NCBI RefSeq assembly: GCF_001659605.2
Contig: NC_035162.2
Span: 31,190,153 to 31,254,152 of the forward strand
Reading direction: 5' to 3'
Length of the DNA stretch: 64,000 nt
Origin: Manihot esculenta
Taxonomy: Eukaryota > Streptophyta > Magnoliopsida > Malpighiales > Euphorbiaceae
The notes beneath the pieces are model-generated. The model was not told where the DNA came from, did not search any database, and was given only the letters and a program-made list of their open reading frames with translations. The translations under genes were made by a program, and so were the position numbers. Position 1 is the stretch's first letter; each line of letters opens with the position of its first letter. Of this stretch, positions 22,253 to 33,287 are shown piece after piece.

Positions 22253-24439
22253 TGTAATAATCGGCTAGAGTCTGACATCGGAATTCTACTTTCCGGTGGG
22301 ATCCAGGATGTCGGAATCCTCTAGAAGGGTAAGAATAATGTTTTTCTAAAGTATTTTAGAATGTTTTAATGTGTTCAAGTTAAAATGGAATGAGTTTTTG
22401 AAAGAAAAGAACCAAGGTAGAAAAGCCAGGTTCGGCCGCCGAAGGTGATGTTCGGCCGCCGAACATGCATGGCTTTCGGTTTCACGTTAGGCCGCCGAAG
22501 GTGGTCTGGCCAGCCACCTATAAAAGGCCCTCAGTCGGTTGAACGGATAAGAATTGCTTTTCCTTTCACTTTCAGAGGTGTGACCATGCTTTTCTTAGGT
22601 ATGCTTCATGTTTTCATCAAATCTTGCAAAGGTTTGATTGGTTTTAATGTTTTTTTTTGAAGGTTTTGAACTATAAACATAAGTTTTGAAGTTTGGAAAG
22701 TTTGAAGAAGAGTTGCTCCAAATCTCCACGTTAGGATCGTTCATCTTCTTGGTTTCAAGAGGTAAGTGAAGATCCTGAAGTTATTTTCATGAGTTATGGA
22801 AGTTTTATGGAGTTTTTGGGTAGAGTTGCATGAATAGGGTAAAGAGTGAGTTTTTGGTGTTTTGTAGATAAAAGCATGTTTATGTGTTATGCTTTGTTGT
22901 TATGTTGGGGTTTTAGGTAGTTTTTGACCCCTTTGAGCATATACTTGGGTATATGCATGTTGAGGAATTGAGATGTTTGAGTTTGGGAAGATTTGGTGAA
23001 GTTTGGCGTGAGGCAGAGCAAGGTTCTGCCTTGTTGATGAACCCAGCTTCGGCCGCCGAAGAATGGTTCGGCCGCCGAATGTGCTGAGGAGGTGGCTTCG
23101 GTTGCCTAAGCTTGCCCCCGAGAGTTTGGACTTTCGACTATGGAGGGGAGTTTTGGCCGCCGAAGGTTATGGACTTTCGTCTCTGGAGTGCCTTTCAGCC
23201 CTCGAAACTTGCCCCCGAAAGGGTTCGGCTGCCGAAAGTAGAGATTCGGCCGCCGAAGGTGCATGAGTTTCGGCTCTGGAGAGGACTTTCGGCCGCTGAA
23301 CCTGCCGCCGAAAGTGCCCTGTCCAGCCTTCCTTTGCATGCTTTGCATGATTATTTTAGGGCGTTTAAGGGGGATCGTGGGGAGTCTTATAGAGTTGTTT
23401 TGAGCTAGTTTGGTCCCTCATTTGAGTCCATCTGTGTAGGCACAGACCAGAGGAACCAAAGAGAGCAGCAGTGAGTATTGCTTCAGAGTTTGCAGAGTCA
23501 GTCCAGAGATAGCCAGAGGTGAGTGGAACTAAACTTAATCCTTTTAATTGAGAAATGGAATGCTTTCAGCATATTTTCATGCATCATGATTATGCAATAG
23601 GCTGATTGCATTAAAATCCACAAATATATTGCATTGCATACTTACTTGTTGATGTGGGTGAATGCTGAATGATCCAAATGAGCCTCTGAGAAAGTCCAGG
23701 AGCCTTTGACTACTCCCTGGCAGGTATAAGGAAAGTTCAGGAGCCTTTGACTACGCCCTAGCACAATGGTAAGTACAGGTGTTATATACACGTATAGATA
23801 TACATGACAGGAAGACCAGGTGCCCATTCTACGCCCTGGCACGAAAATGTTACTGAGACTATTTGGTGACAGGTTTACCCTTGATGTGAATTGTCTGTGA
23901 TATGATGCATTCCATAAGATCATGTTTTAATGACCTGTTTTATTGTTCTACTCACTGGGCTATAGAGCTCATCCCACTCCCTTATCCCCAGTCTTGCAGG
24001 ATCAGTGTACAGGGGAAGATCAGCAGGGTACAGGAAGAGAAAAGAGTTATGTAATAGTATAGTGTGGACATGTAATATTAAAGAGATGTAATAGTTGTGT
24101 ATAAAGTTGGAGTTGTGCTTGACTTATTTGTATTGTAAATCTTGTGTATACATGGTCTGTTTATGTAACTGTTTTATGAGCAGGTGAAAAACCAGGCTTA
24201 ACCGGTATGAGTTAACCCATCTAGAGCAAGCTTTAGTCAGGGGTTCTTTAGTACAAAGATAGTGCATGCACAGGTTAAGCCTTGGATTAGAGAAAAGTTT
24301 TTATTTTCACAGAAAATATGTGATCATGTATGCGATTTATAGGTACACAGAGAGTATAGCAGGCTTGCTACGGGTTTCAGCGACCTTAAGTCGACCTGAA
24401 TCCTAGCACCGGTGGCGGTCCGATTTTCGGGTCGTTACA
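22253..24439 (+). repeat. Dimer LTR 2, shared middle LTR (2187 bp)
   Basis: Starts TGTAATAATCGG (a variant of the usual CCCGG) and ends GGGTCGTTACA. It serves both as 3' LTR of unit 1 (PPT on its left) and as 5' LTR of unit 2 (PBS on its right). TATAAAA at 22519-22525. No target duplication borders it, as expected for the middle LTR of a recombination dimer. Confidence 0.94.
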
Positions 24440-24442
24440 GAT

Positions 24443-24454
24443 TGGTATCAGAGC
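24443..24454 (+). promoter_or_regulatory. Primer binding site, unit 2 (tRNA-iMet)
   Basis: TGGTATCAGAGC three bases after the middle LTR, identical to the unit 1 site. Confidence 0.9.
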
Positions 24455-24666
24455 CCAAGGTTCAAATGATCGGACCTATAGAGAGAGTGTCGGGCTCATA
24501 GAAGTTAGAAGTGGTCAAGCACAATAGGAATCATGTCCACTAGGATAGGATGTTGAGTCCTGTCTATTTGATGCTATGAAATGCCATGAGTTATGGATGT
24601 GCATCATTGATATGTGATGTTTATGTGCTGATGTGCTATGTGATGTGTTTGTTTTCCAGAATTAAG

Positions 24667-26037
24667 ATGAGAGGAACTCGTCGATCCGCACGATTGACTG
24701 GAGTCCCACCAGATAGTGAGAGAATAGATGCTCGTCCTCTTGCATTGCCAAGGGCAAGGTCGCAAAGATCAAGCAGGGAAGGTACGTCAATGGACCCTAG
24801 AAGGTCTTTAGACGAGAGCAGAAGAGGTATAGCTAGAGGAGGAAGGTCAGAAGAAGTGAGGGAGGCTATGGAGGTGGATCAGTCAGTAGATGAAAGCATG
24901 GGTGTAGGCAGATTTGAAGAAGGTATGGGAGAGTCTCAGGGAGGCGCTCAGGTCTAGGGATTTGGTTATCCAGCCTTTCCTCAGGGCCCAGGGTATCCGA
25001 TGGGAGGTACGTCGGAGTACTCTAGTTTTGCCCCATATTCTACTTACACGCCATATATGCCTTATCCTTATTATTATCCACCATATCCCATGTATCCACC
25101 CTCACCTATCCATCCAAGTACAGCACACCCAGAACCAAATGAAACAGTACCTCCACCACCACCACCTGAACCAGTAGACCCTGTTGTCCAGGCACCTCAA
25201 CCTAGTTCATCAGGGGGAAGTAAGGTGAAAATGACAGAGTACCTGAAATTGGATGCTCCTAAGTTCAATACAGGAGATGATCCATTTGAGTACCTTAGAA
25301 CTGTGAAGATGATAACTGATGAGTTGGGAGCTGATGATAGTAGAGCCATTGAGATGGCGGGGTTCACACTTAAATGTAAGAAAGCTCGAGAATGGTTCAA
25401 GAATTATGTGGAACCCAGGATGGACAGTATGTCATGGGGTGAGTTCGCCAATGAGTTTGCAGAGTGGGCTTTTCCTGATAGTTCCAGGGAGGTGAAACTA
25501 ATAGAATTTGAACAGTTGCGACAGACAGACGAGATGAGCGTTGATGAATTTACAGATAAGTTCCTGGATTTACTTTAGTACGTGGGTCAAGCCTATGATA
25601 CTGACCAGAAGAAGGCAAGGAGATATACTATGAGACTGTATCCCAGGTATTCTTCCTTGATTCTTCCAGCAGAGAAGGAGAGTTTCCATTCTATAGTGGA
25701 TGCCGCGAGGAAAATGGAGGCAAGTGCCAATATTCAGAGTACATTAAAACAGTCAAAGGCACAGGCTTCGGGTTCTAAGGCCCCTAGTGCAGCAATTTCA
25801 GGCAGCAAGAGATGGGAAAGGGCAAAAGGAACAAAGAACAAGTTCTAGAGTAAGGTCAAGTCTGGTCTGGGAATGGGTAGTGGCTCAAGCTCTGGCGCAA
25901 GCAATCCAGTATGCAGGAGATGTGGGAGACCACACAGGGGAGCTTGTCAGTTGGGATCTTCAGCTTGTTTCAAATGTGGACAGGAAGGGCATTTTGCTCG
26001 GGATTGTCCTCAGGTGACCTTTATGGCACCATCCCAG
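24667..26037 (+). pseudogene. Unit 2 gag
   Basis: Same Gag as unit 1 but without a nested LTR: ATG at 24667, basic N-terminus, Tyr/Pro-rich tract (about 25015-25130), capsid-like domain (about 25230-25690) and paired zinc motifs (about 25912-26010, CX2CX3HX3C then CFKCGQEGHFARDC). In-frame stops at 24955 (TCG to TAG), 25576 (CAG to TAG), 25846 (TGG to TAG) and 26038 (CAG to TAG). The 25846 stop is the same change as 18413 in unit 1. The element at 54950 keeps TGG there, so the mutation predates the dimer. Confidence 0.9.
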
Positions 26038-26040
26038 TAG

Positions 26041-29000
26041 ATGAGTTCAGGCAGTGTAGTACAGCCAGCAGCTCCAGTCATACCTCAGGGTAGTGGCAGA
26101 GGTAGAGGGAGAGGGTCAGCCTCTTCTTCAGCAGCAGGTTCCCGAGGTAGAAATCCGGTAGTCCCAGCACGGATTTTCACTGTGACTCAGGAGGAGGCTA
26201 ACACGTCGAACACAGTGGTGTCAGGTAATCTCATCATAGGGTGTTCTGATGTGTATGCTTTGATGGACCCCGGTGCTTCTCATTCCTTTATTGCTTCGAG
26301 AGCCGTAGAGAGATTGGGTTTGATCATTTCTGAGTTAGAGTATCCTCTCTGGGTCAGTGGATCCAAATGCGACCCATCAGTGGCAGTGTCAGTCTGTCGT
26401 TTCAATCCAGTGTTCATAGAGGGTAGATACCTTCCAGCTGACCTTGTGGTTCTAGATTTGACAGATTTTGATGTCATTCTAGGGATGGATTGGCTATCTG
26501 CATATAGTGCTACCTTGGACTGTAGAGACAAGATAGTTAGTCTCAGAGACCAGCATGGGTCAGAGTGTGTCTTCAGAGGAGACAGGAGGGGTACACCCAG
26601 AGGTTTGATTTCAGCCCTTCAGGCTCGTCGTTTGCTTAGGAGGGGTTGTCAGGGGTTTCTAGCTCATGTGAGGGAGCTAGATAGTCAGGTTAGGGAACCA
26701 GCCTCGATACCAGTAGTCCGAGAATTTTCAGATGTGTTCCCAGACGACTTACCAGGATTATCACCTGATAGGGAGATAGAGTTTGAAATAGAATTGCTGC
26801 CTGGTACCAGACCTATCTCTATTCCTCCCTACAGGATGGCGCCAGCAGAGTTAAAAGAGTTGAAAGAACAGTTGCAGGAATTGGTAGATAAGAGTTTCAT
26901 CCGCCCTAGTACCTCACCTTGGGGTGCTCCAGTGTTGTTTGTCAGGAAGAAGGATGGATCCCTCAGACTTTGTATCAACTACAGACAGTTGAACAAGGTC
27001 ACTACCAAGAATAAGTATCCTCTACCTAGGATTGATGATCTATTTGAACAGCTAGCTGGAGCAGGTTGTTTCTCTAAAATAGATCTGAGATCTGGGTATC
27101 ATCAGTTGAAAGTTAGAGAGGCAGATGTGCCAAAGACAGCTTTCAGGACCAGATATGGGCATTATGAGTTCTTAGTGATGCCGTTCGGGTTGACTAATGC
27201 CCCTGCAGCATTCATGGATCTCATGAACAGAGTTTTCAGTGAGTATCTGGATCACTTTGTTATTGTTTTTACTGACGATATCTTAGTGTACTCCAGAGAT
27301 GCAGAGGAGCATGCCCAGCATCTGAGGAAAATTTTGCAGACACTGAGAGAGCATGGTTTATATGCCAAGTTCTCTAAGTGTGAGTTTTGGTTAAGGAGCA
27401 TTTCCTTCTTGGGACATGTAGTATCAGCAGAAGGGATTGAGGTAGACCCCAAGAAGATAGAGGCTGTAGCTAACTGGCCCAGACCCACTACCGGGACAGA
27501 GATTAAAAGCTTTTTGGGACTGGCAGGTTACTATAGGAGGTTCGTTCAGGACTTCTCGAAGATAGCTGCTCCTATGACCAAACTGACTCAGAAGAACCAG
27601 AAGTTTTTCTGGTCGGACAAATGTGAAGAGAGCTTTGAGGAGCTAAAAAGAAGATTAACATCAGCACCGGTGTTAGCTTTGCCTGTGAGTAATGAGGATT
27701 TCACAGTGTTCTGTGATGTATCTCGAGTGGGATTGGGTTGTGTTTTGATGCAGAATGATAGGGTGATTGCTTATGCTTCTAGACAGTTGAAGAAGCACGA
27801 GTTGAATTACCCCACCCATGACCTAGAGATGGCAGCAGTTATCTTTGCACTCAAGATGTGGAGGCATTACCTCTACGGGGTTAAATGCGAGATCTTTACT
27901 GATCACAAGAGTTTACAGTACATCCTGAGTCAAAGAGAACTGAATTTGAGGCAGAGAAGATGGGTAGAATTGCTCAGTGATTATGATTGCAAGATCCAGT
28001 ATCATCCGGGTAAGGCGAATGTTGTGGCAGACGCCCTAAGCCGGAAGTCACTAGGCAGTTTGTCCCATATAGCAGCAGAGCGGAGACCAGTAGTGTTGGA
28101 GTTTTACAAGCTCATCGAGGAAGGGTTACAGCTAGAGTTGTCTGGTACAGGTGCATTGATAGCACAGATGAGAGTAATACCAGTGTTTTTGGAGCAGGTA
28201 GCTCAGAAACAGCATGAGGACCCGAAATTAGTGAAAATTGCCAGGACTGTTCAGTCAGGCAATAGTGCAGAGTTTAGATTTGACAGCAAAGGGATCCTCC
28301 GCTATGGAAGTCGACTATGTGTACCAGATGATAGTAGTCTGAAAGAAGACATTATGAGGGAAGCTCATAATGCGAGGTACAGTGTTCACCCAGGAGCCAC
28401 CAAGATGTATCAGGATCTGAAGAGGGTGTATTGGTGGCCAGCCAAGAAGAAAGAAGTGGCCCAGTTCGTGTCAGCTTGTGAGGTTTGTCAGAGGGTAAAA
28501 CTAGAACATCAGAAGCCGGCTGGAATGCTTAACCCACTGCCGATTCCAGAATGGAAATGGGAGAACATAGCTATGGATTTTGTAGTGGGCTTACCGGCAG
28601 TGTCCAATAGGATAGACTCTATATGGGTGATTATGGACAGACTCACGAAATCTGCTCATTTCATCCCAGTTAGGAGTAAATATTCTGTGGATAAGTTGGC
28701 ACAGGTTTATGTGGACGAGATAATAAGGTTACATGAAGTCCCAGTGTCTATAGTCTCAGACAGAGGACCTCAGTTTACCTCCAGATTTTGGCGGAGTCTG
28801 CAAAGTGCGATGGGCACGAGGTTGGATTTTAGCACTGCTTTCCATCCACAGAAAGATGGACAGTCAGAAAGGACCATCCAGACCATAGAGGATATGCTCA
28901 AAATGTGTGTGTTAAATTTTGGCGGTTCTTGGAGGCAGCATCTACCTTTGGTGGAGTTTGCCTACAATAATAGCCATCATGCTAGCATCGGGATGGCTCC

Positions 29001-29610
29001 TTATGAAACTTTGTATGGGAGGAAGTGCCGATCACCAGTTTGCTGGGAAGAAGTGGGAGAGAAGGCTCTTGCAGGGCCAAAGTGAGTAGAGATTACTAGT
29101 AGAGTGGTGCTCGTGATCAGAGAGAGGATCAGAACAGCTCAGAGTAGGCAGAAAAGCTATGCAGACGTTCGCAGAAAATAGATAGAGTTTCAGGAAGGTG
29201 AGATGGTATTGCTGAAAGTGTCTCCAATGAAAGGAGTGGTTCATTTTGGGAAAAAAGGTAAGCTAGCTCCATGGTACATTGGACCCTTTGAGATCTTGCA
29301 GAGGATCGGGAATGTGTCGTATAAGCTGGATTTACCTATTTCTATGAAAAGAATTCACCCGGTATTTCATGTTTCTATGCTACGGCAATTTGTGTCAGAT
29401 CCGAATCAGGTTCTGAGTGAGCCTGATGTGGAGATTCTTAGAGATCTCACCTATATAGAGCAGCCAGTACAGATTCTGGACATGCAGATCAGACAGCTAA
29501 GGAACAAGGAAATTTCGATGGTGAAAGTCCTGTGGAACCATCATAATCTAGAAGAGTGCACCTGGGAGACGCGGGAGTCTATGCTCCAGCAGTATCCATA
29601 TCTGTTTTGA
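26041..29610 (+). pseudogene. Unit 2 protease, RT, RNase H, integrase, chromodomain
   Basis: An open stretch of 1014 codons (26041-29085) covers the retropepsin ([12 protein letters not shown]), a complete RT with FTDD in place of FIDD (both catalytic Asp kept), RNase H ([27 protein letters not shown]) and most of integrase, including [23 protein letters not shown] and SERTIQ. Stops at 29083 and 29179 then break the integrase C-terminal part; the GPF module and chromodomain follow to the normal stop at 29608-29610. It is the longest uninterrupted pol frame in the dimer, but without a functional Gag and with a broken integrase it is not autonomous. Confidence 0.93.
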
Positions 29611-29648
29611 GGTTAGTTTTCCTCCTTTTTTGTGTTTATTTGTTTTAG

Positions 29649-29685
29649 GAACATTCGAGGACGAATGTTCTTAAGGGGGGGAGAA
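29649..29685 (+). promoter_or_regulatory. Pre-PPT hairpin and polypurine tract, unit 2
   Basis: The same 9-bp stem and AGGA loop (29649-29670), followed by AAGGGGGGGAGAA (29673-29685) abutting LTR 3. Confidence 0.88.
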
Positions 29686-31869
29686 TGTAATACCCGGCTA
29701 GAGTCTGACATCGAAATTCTACTTTCCGGTGGGATCCAGGATGTCGGAATCCTCTAGAAGGGTAAGAATAATGTTTTTCTAAAGTATTTTAGAATGTTTT
29801 AATGTGTTCAAGTTAAAATGGAATGAGTTTTTGAAAGAAAGAACCAAGGCAGAAAAGCCAGGTTCGGCCGCCGAAGGTGATGTTCAGCCGCTGAACATGC
29901 ATGGCTTTCGGTTTCACGTTAGGCCGCCGAAGGTGGTCTGGCCAGCCACCTATAAAAGGCCCTCAGTCGGTTGAACGGATAAGAATTGCTTTTCCTTTCA
30001 CTTTCAGAGGTGAGACCATGCTTTCCTTAGGTATGCTTCATGTTTTCATCAAATCATGCAAAGGTTTGATTGGTTTTAATGTTTTTTTTGAAGGTTTTGA
30101 ACTATAAACATAAGTTTTGAAGTTTGGAAAGTTTGAAGAAGAGTTGCTCCAAATCTCCACGTTAGGATCGTTCATCTTCTTGGTTTCAAGAGGTAAGTGA
30201 AGATCCTGAAGTTATTTTCATGAGTTATGGAAGTTTTATGGAGTTTTTGGGTAGAGTTGCATGAATAGGGTAAAGAGTGAGTTTTTGGTGTTTTGTAGAT
30301 AAAAGCATGTTTATGTGTTATGCTTTGTTGTTATGTTGGGGTTTTAGGTAGTTTTTGACCCCTTTGAGCATATACTTGGGTATATGCATGTTGAGGAATT
30401 GAGATGTTTGAGTTTGGGAAGATTTGGTGAAGTTTGGCGTGAGGCAGAGCAAGGTTCTGCCTTGCTGATGAACCCAGCTTCGGCCGCCAAAGAATGGTTC
30501 GGCCGCCGAATGTGCTGAGGAGGTGGCTTTGGTTGCCTAAGCTTGCCCCCGAGAGTTTGGACTTTCGGCTCTGGAGGGGAGTTTCGGCCGCTGAAGGTGC
30601 TGCCGAAGGTTATGGACTTTCGTCTCTGGAGTGCCTTTCAGCCCCCGAAAGGGTTCGGCTGCCGAAAGTAGAGATTCGGCCGCCAAAGGTGCATGAGTTT
30701 CGGCTCTGGAGAGGACTTTCGGCCGCCGAACCTGCCGCCGAAAGTGCCCTGTCCAGCCTTCCTTTGCATGCTTTGCATGATTGTTTTAGGGTGTTTAAGG
30801 GGATTCTTGGGGAGTCTTATAGAGTTGTTTTGAGCTAGTTTGGTCCCTCATTTGAGTCCATCTGTGTAGGCACAGACCAGAGGAACCAAAGAGAGCAGCA
30901 GTGAGTACTGCTTCAGAGTTTGCAGAGTCAGTCCAGAGATAGCCAGAGGTGAGTGGAACTAAACTTAATCCTTTTAATTGAGAAATGGAATGCTTTTAGC
31001 ATATTTTCATGCATCATGATTATGCAATAGGTTGATTGCATTAAAATCCACAAATATGTTGCATTGCATACTTACTTGTTGATGTGGGTGGATGCTGAAT
31101 GATCCAAATGAGCCTCTGAGAAAGTCCAGGAGCCTTTGACTACGCCCTGGCAGGTATAAGGAAAGTCCAGGAGCCTTTGACTACGCCCTGGCACAATGGT
31201 AAGTACAGGTGTTATATACACGTATAGATATACATGACAGGAAGACCAGGTGCCCATTCTACGCCCTGGCACGGAAATGTTACTGAGACTATTTGGTGAC
31301 AGGTTTATCCTTGATGTGAATTTTCTGTGATATGATGCATTCCATAAGATCATGTTTTAATGACCTGTTTTATTGTTCTACTCACTGGGCTATAGAGCTC
31401 ATCCCACTCCCTTATCCCAAGTCTTGCAGGATCAATGTACAGGAGAAGATTAGCAGGGTACAGGAAGAGAAAAGAGTTCTGTAATAGTATAGTGTGGACA
31501 TGTAATATTAAAGAGATGTAATAGTTGTGTATAAAGTTAGAGTTGTGCTTGACTTATTTGTATTGTAAATCTTGTGTATACATGGTCTGTTTATGTAACT
31601 GTTTTATGAGCAGGTGAAAAACCAGGCTTAACCGGTATGAGTTAACCCATCTAGAGCAAGCTCTAGTCAGGGGTTCTTTAGTACAGAGATAGTGCATGCA
31701 CAGGTTAAGCCTTGGATCAGAGAAAAGTTTTTATTTTCACAGAAAATATGTGATCATGTATGGAATTTACAGGTATACAGAGAGTATAGCAGGCTTGCTA
31801 CGGGTTTTGGCGACCTTAAGTCGACCTGAATCCTAGCGCCGGTGGCGGTCCGATTTTCGGGTCGTTACA
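29686..31869 (+). repeat. Dimer LTR 3 (2184 bp)
   Basis: Starts TGTAATACCCGGCTAG, ends GGGTCGTTACA, followed by the AGTGT duplication (31870-31874). TATAAAA at 29951-29957. Compared with LTR 2 it has a few point changes plus small gains and losses in the CCG palindrome array near 30590-30660, which shows that array is indel-prone. Confidence 0.94.
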
Positions 31870-32050
31870 AGTGTGCACAGGTTAAGTTTGGTAAACGAAA
31901 GAAAAAGTTTATGGTTTTATGTATATGTTTGATCATGTATGGGATTATACCAGATGTACAGGATGTATGTTAGGCTTGCTATGGGTCCCAGCGACTTTAA
32001 GTCGATCTGGATCCTAGCGCCGGTAACGGTCCGGTTTCTGGGTCGTTACA
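31870..32050 (+). repeat. Outer element 5' LTR, remainder
   Basis: Resumes the LTR broken at 12637, starting with the second AGTGT copy and ending TTTCTGGGTCGTTACA. It matches the uninterrupted 3' LTR fragment at about 33111-33287. PBS follows immediately. Confidence 0.92.
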
Positions 32051-32053
32051 GAT

Positions 32054-32065
32054 TGGTATTAGAGC
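32054..32065 (+). promoter_or_regulatory. Primer binding site, outer element
   Basis: TGGTATTAGAGC, one base different (C to T) from the family PBS. Confidence 0.85.
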
Positions 32066-32315
32066 CCTAGGTTTATATGGTCGGACCTATAGTGTGTCGG
32101 GCTCATAGAGTTTATAGAAGGGCAAGCACAATAGGGAAGATCATGTCCACTAGGATAGGATAAGGAGTCCTGTCTTGCATGATGATGTGAAATGCCATGA
32201 TAATATGTATGTGCATTAATGTTATACTATGTATGTGATGTGAGTTCGTGTGTTTCCACATGAACTATATGATGTTATGTTTAAGTGAATATGTATGTTG
32301 TTTTTCAGAAGCAGG

Positions 32316-32913
32316 ATGAGAGGAACTCGTCGATCTGCTAGATTGACTGGAGCTCCGCCAGAGAATGAGGGCATGGATGCCCATCCCCCTGCTCTGCAAA
32401 GGGCAAGGTCTTGTAGAACAAGTAGAGAAGGAACATCAAGGGACCCTAGAAGGTCTTTTGATGCAAGCAGGAGGAGATCAGTTCAGGGTGGTATGTCAGC
32501 GAATGTGATGGGATCAGAGGAGGATGATCAAAGAAGAGATAGTAGTCTGAGCATGAGTATGTCAGCAGAGGGTATGGGAGTGTCCCAAGGAGGCGCTCAG
32601 GCCTCGGGGTTTGTTCACCCACCCCAGTAGCAACCCTATCCACAGGGCCCAAGGTATCCGATGGGGAGTACATCGGATTATTCCAATTATAACCCATACC
32701 CCACCTTTATGCCCTATCCTCCCTTTTATCCACCGTATCCACAATACCCCATGTTTCCACCCTCATCCTTCTACCCAGGCACAACAAACCCTAACCTAGG
32801 GAATGCTGCACCTCCTCCTCCACTAGTAGAATCAATAGTCCCTGAGGTTCAGATACCCAAACCTAGCTCATCAGTTGGGGGTAAAGTAAAGATGACGGAC
32901 TATCTAAAGTTGG
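32316..32913 (+). pseudogene. Outer element gag N-terminal fragment
   Basis: ATG at 32316 after a TTTTTCAG acceptor-like site; the protein starts MRGTRRSARLTGAP. A stop (CAG to TAG) lies at 32628-32630; the frame then continues through the Tyr/Pro-rich segment to the start of the capsid domain (KVKMTDYLKLD), where it ends abruptly. LTR sequence starts at about 32914, so the capsid, zinc and all enzymatic domains are deleted. Confidence 0.88.
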
Positions 32914-33287
32914 ATGATATGATATAAAATAATGTAATGTATTGGATAGAGTTGTGCTTGGCCCTAGTATTTGGTTAATCCCTTTTTGTACATGATCCTT
33001 ATGTATGTTTTATTGATGTTTGTGTAAACCAAGCTTAATGTATGTTATATTACCCCATTGACGCATTTGATGAGGACTCCAGTGTGGGGTTTACGTTTAT
33101 GGATATGAGTGTGCACAGGTTAAGCTTGGTAAACAAAAGAAAAAGTTATGGTTTTATGTATATGTTTGATCATGTATGGGATTATACCAGATGTACAGGA
33201 TGTATGTTAGGCTTGCTACGGGTCCCGGCGACCTTAAGTCGATCTGGATCCTAGCACCGGTAACGGTCCGGTTTCCGGGTTGTTACA
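32914..33287 (+). repeat. Outer element 3' LTR, truncated at its left side
   Basis: The last 374 bp of the LTR, matching the outer 5' LTR from about 12439 on. Left of the junction is gag sequence; the shared bases ATG (32914-32916) form a short microhomology. No PPT is present. It ends GGGTTGTTACA and is followed by AATGG. Confidence 0.88.

Larger units (their letters stand above)
12638..31869 (+). mobile_element. Tandem gypsy dimer: LTR-INT-LTR-INT-LTR
   Basis: Three LTRs (12638-14804, 22253-24439, 29686-31869) alternate with two internal regions. Each internal region has its own PBS, gag-pol and polypurine tract. The whole 19.2-kb unit is flanked by one perfect 5-bp duplication, AGTGT, at 12633-12637 and 31870-31874. 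No duplication separates the two units at the middle LTR. This arrangement is expected from unequal homologous recombination between LTRs of sister or homologous copies of a single insertion, not from two independent insertions. Unit one additionally carries a solo LTR in gag. Both units are coding-dead. Confidence 0.93.
10536..33287 (+). mobile_element. Outer gypsy element, interior deleted and hosting a dimer
   Basis: It starts TGTACTACCCGG at 10536 and ends GGGTTGTTACA at 33287. Target duplications are AATAG (10531-10535) and AATGG (33288-33292), one mismatch apart. Parts in order: 5' LTR first piece 10536-12637, the inserted dimer 12638-31869, the 5' LTR remainder 31870-32050, PBS, a gag N-terminal fragment, then a direct junction into the middle of the 3' LTR at about 32914. 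The rest of gag, all of pol and most of the 3' LTR are missing. It interrupts the CACTA TNP2 gene; the flanking transposase codons are in one frame if a single duplication copy is counted. Confidence 0.92.

Noticed and set aside
10536..33287. Two independent gypsy insertions side by side instead of a dimer
   Set aside because: Independent insertions would each have two LTRs and their own 5-bp duplications. Only three LTRs and one AGTGT pair are present.
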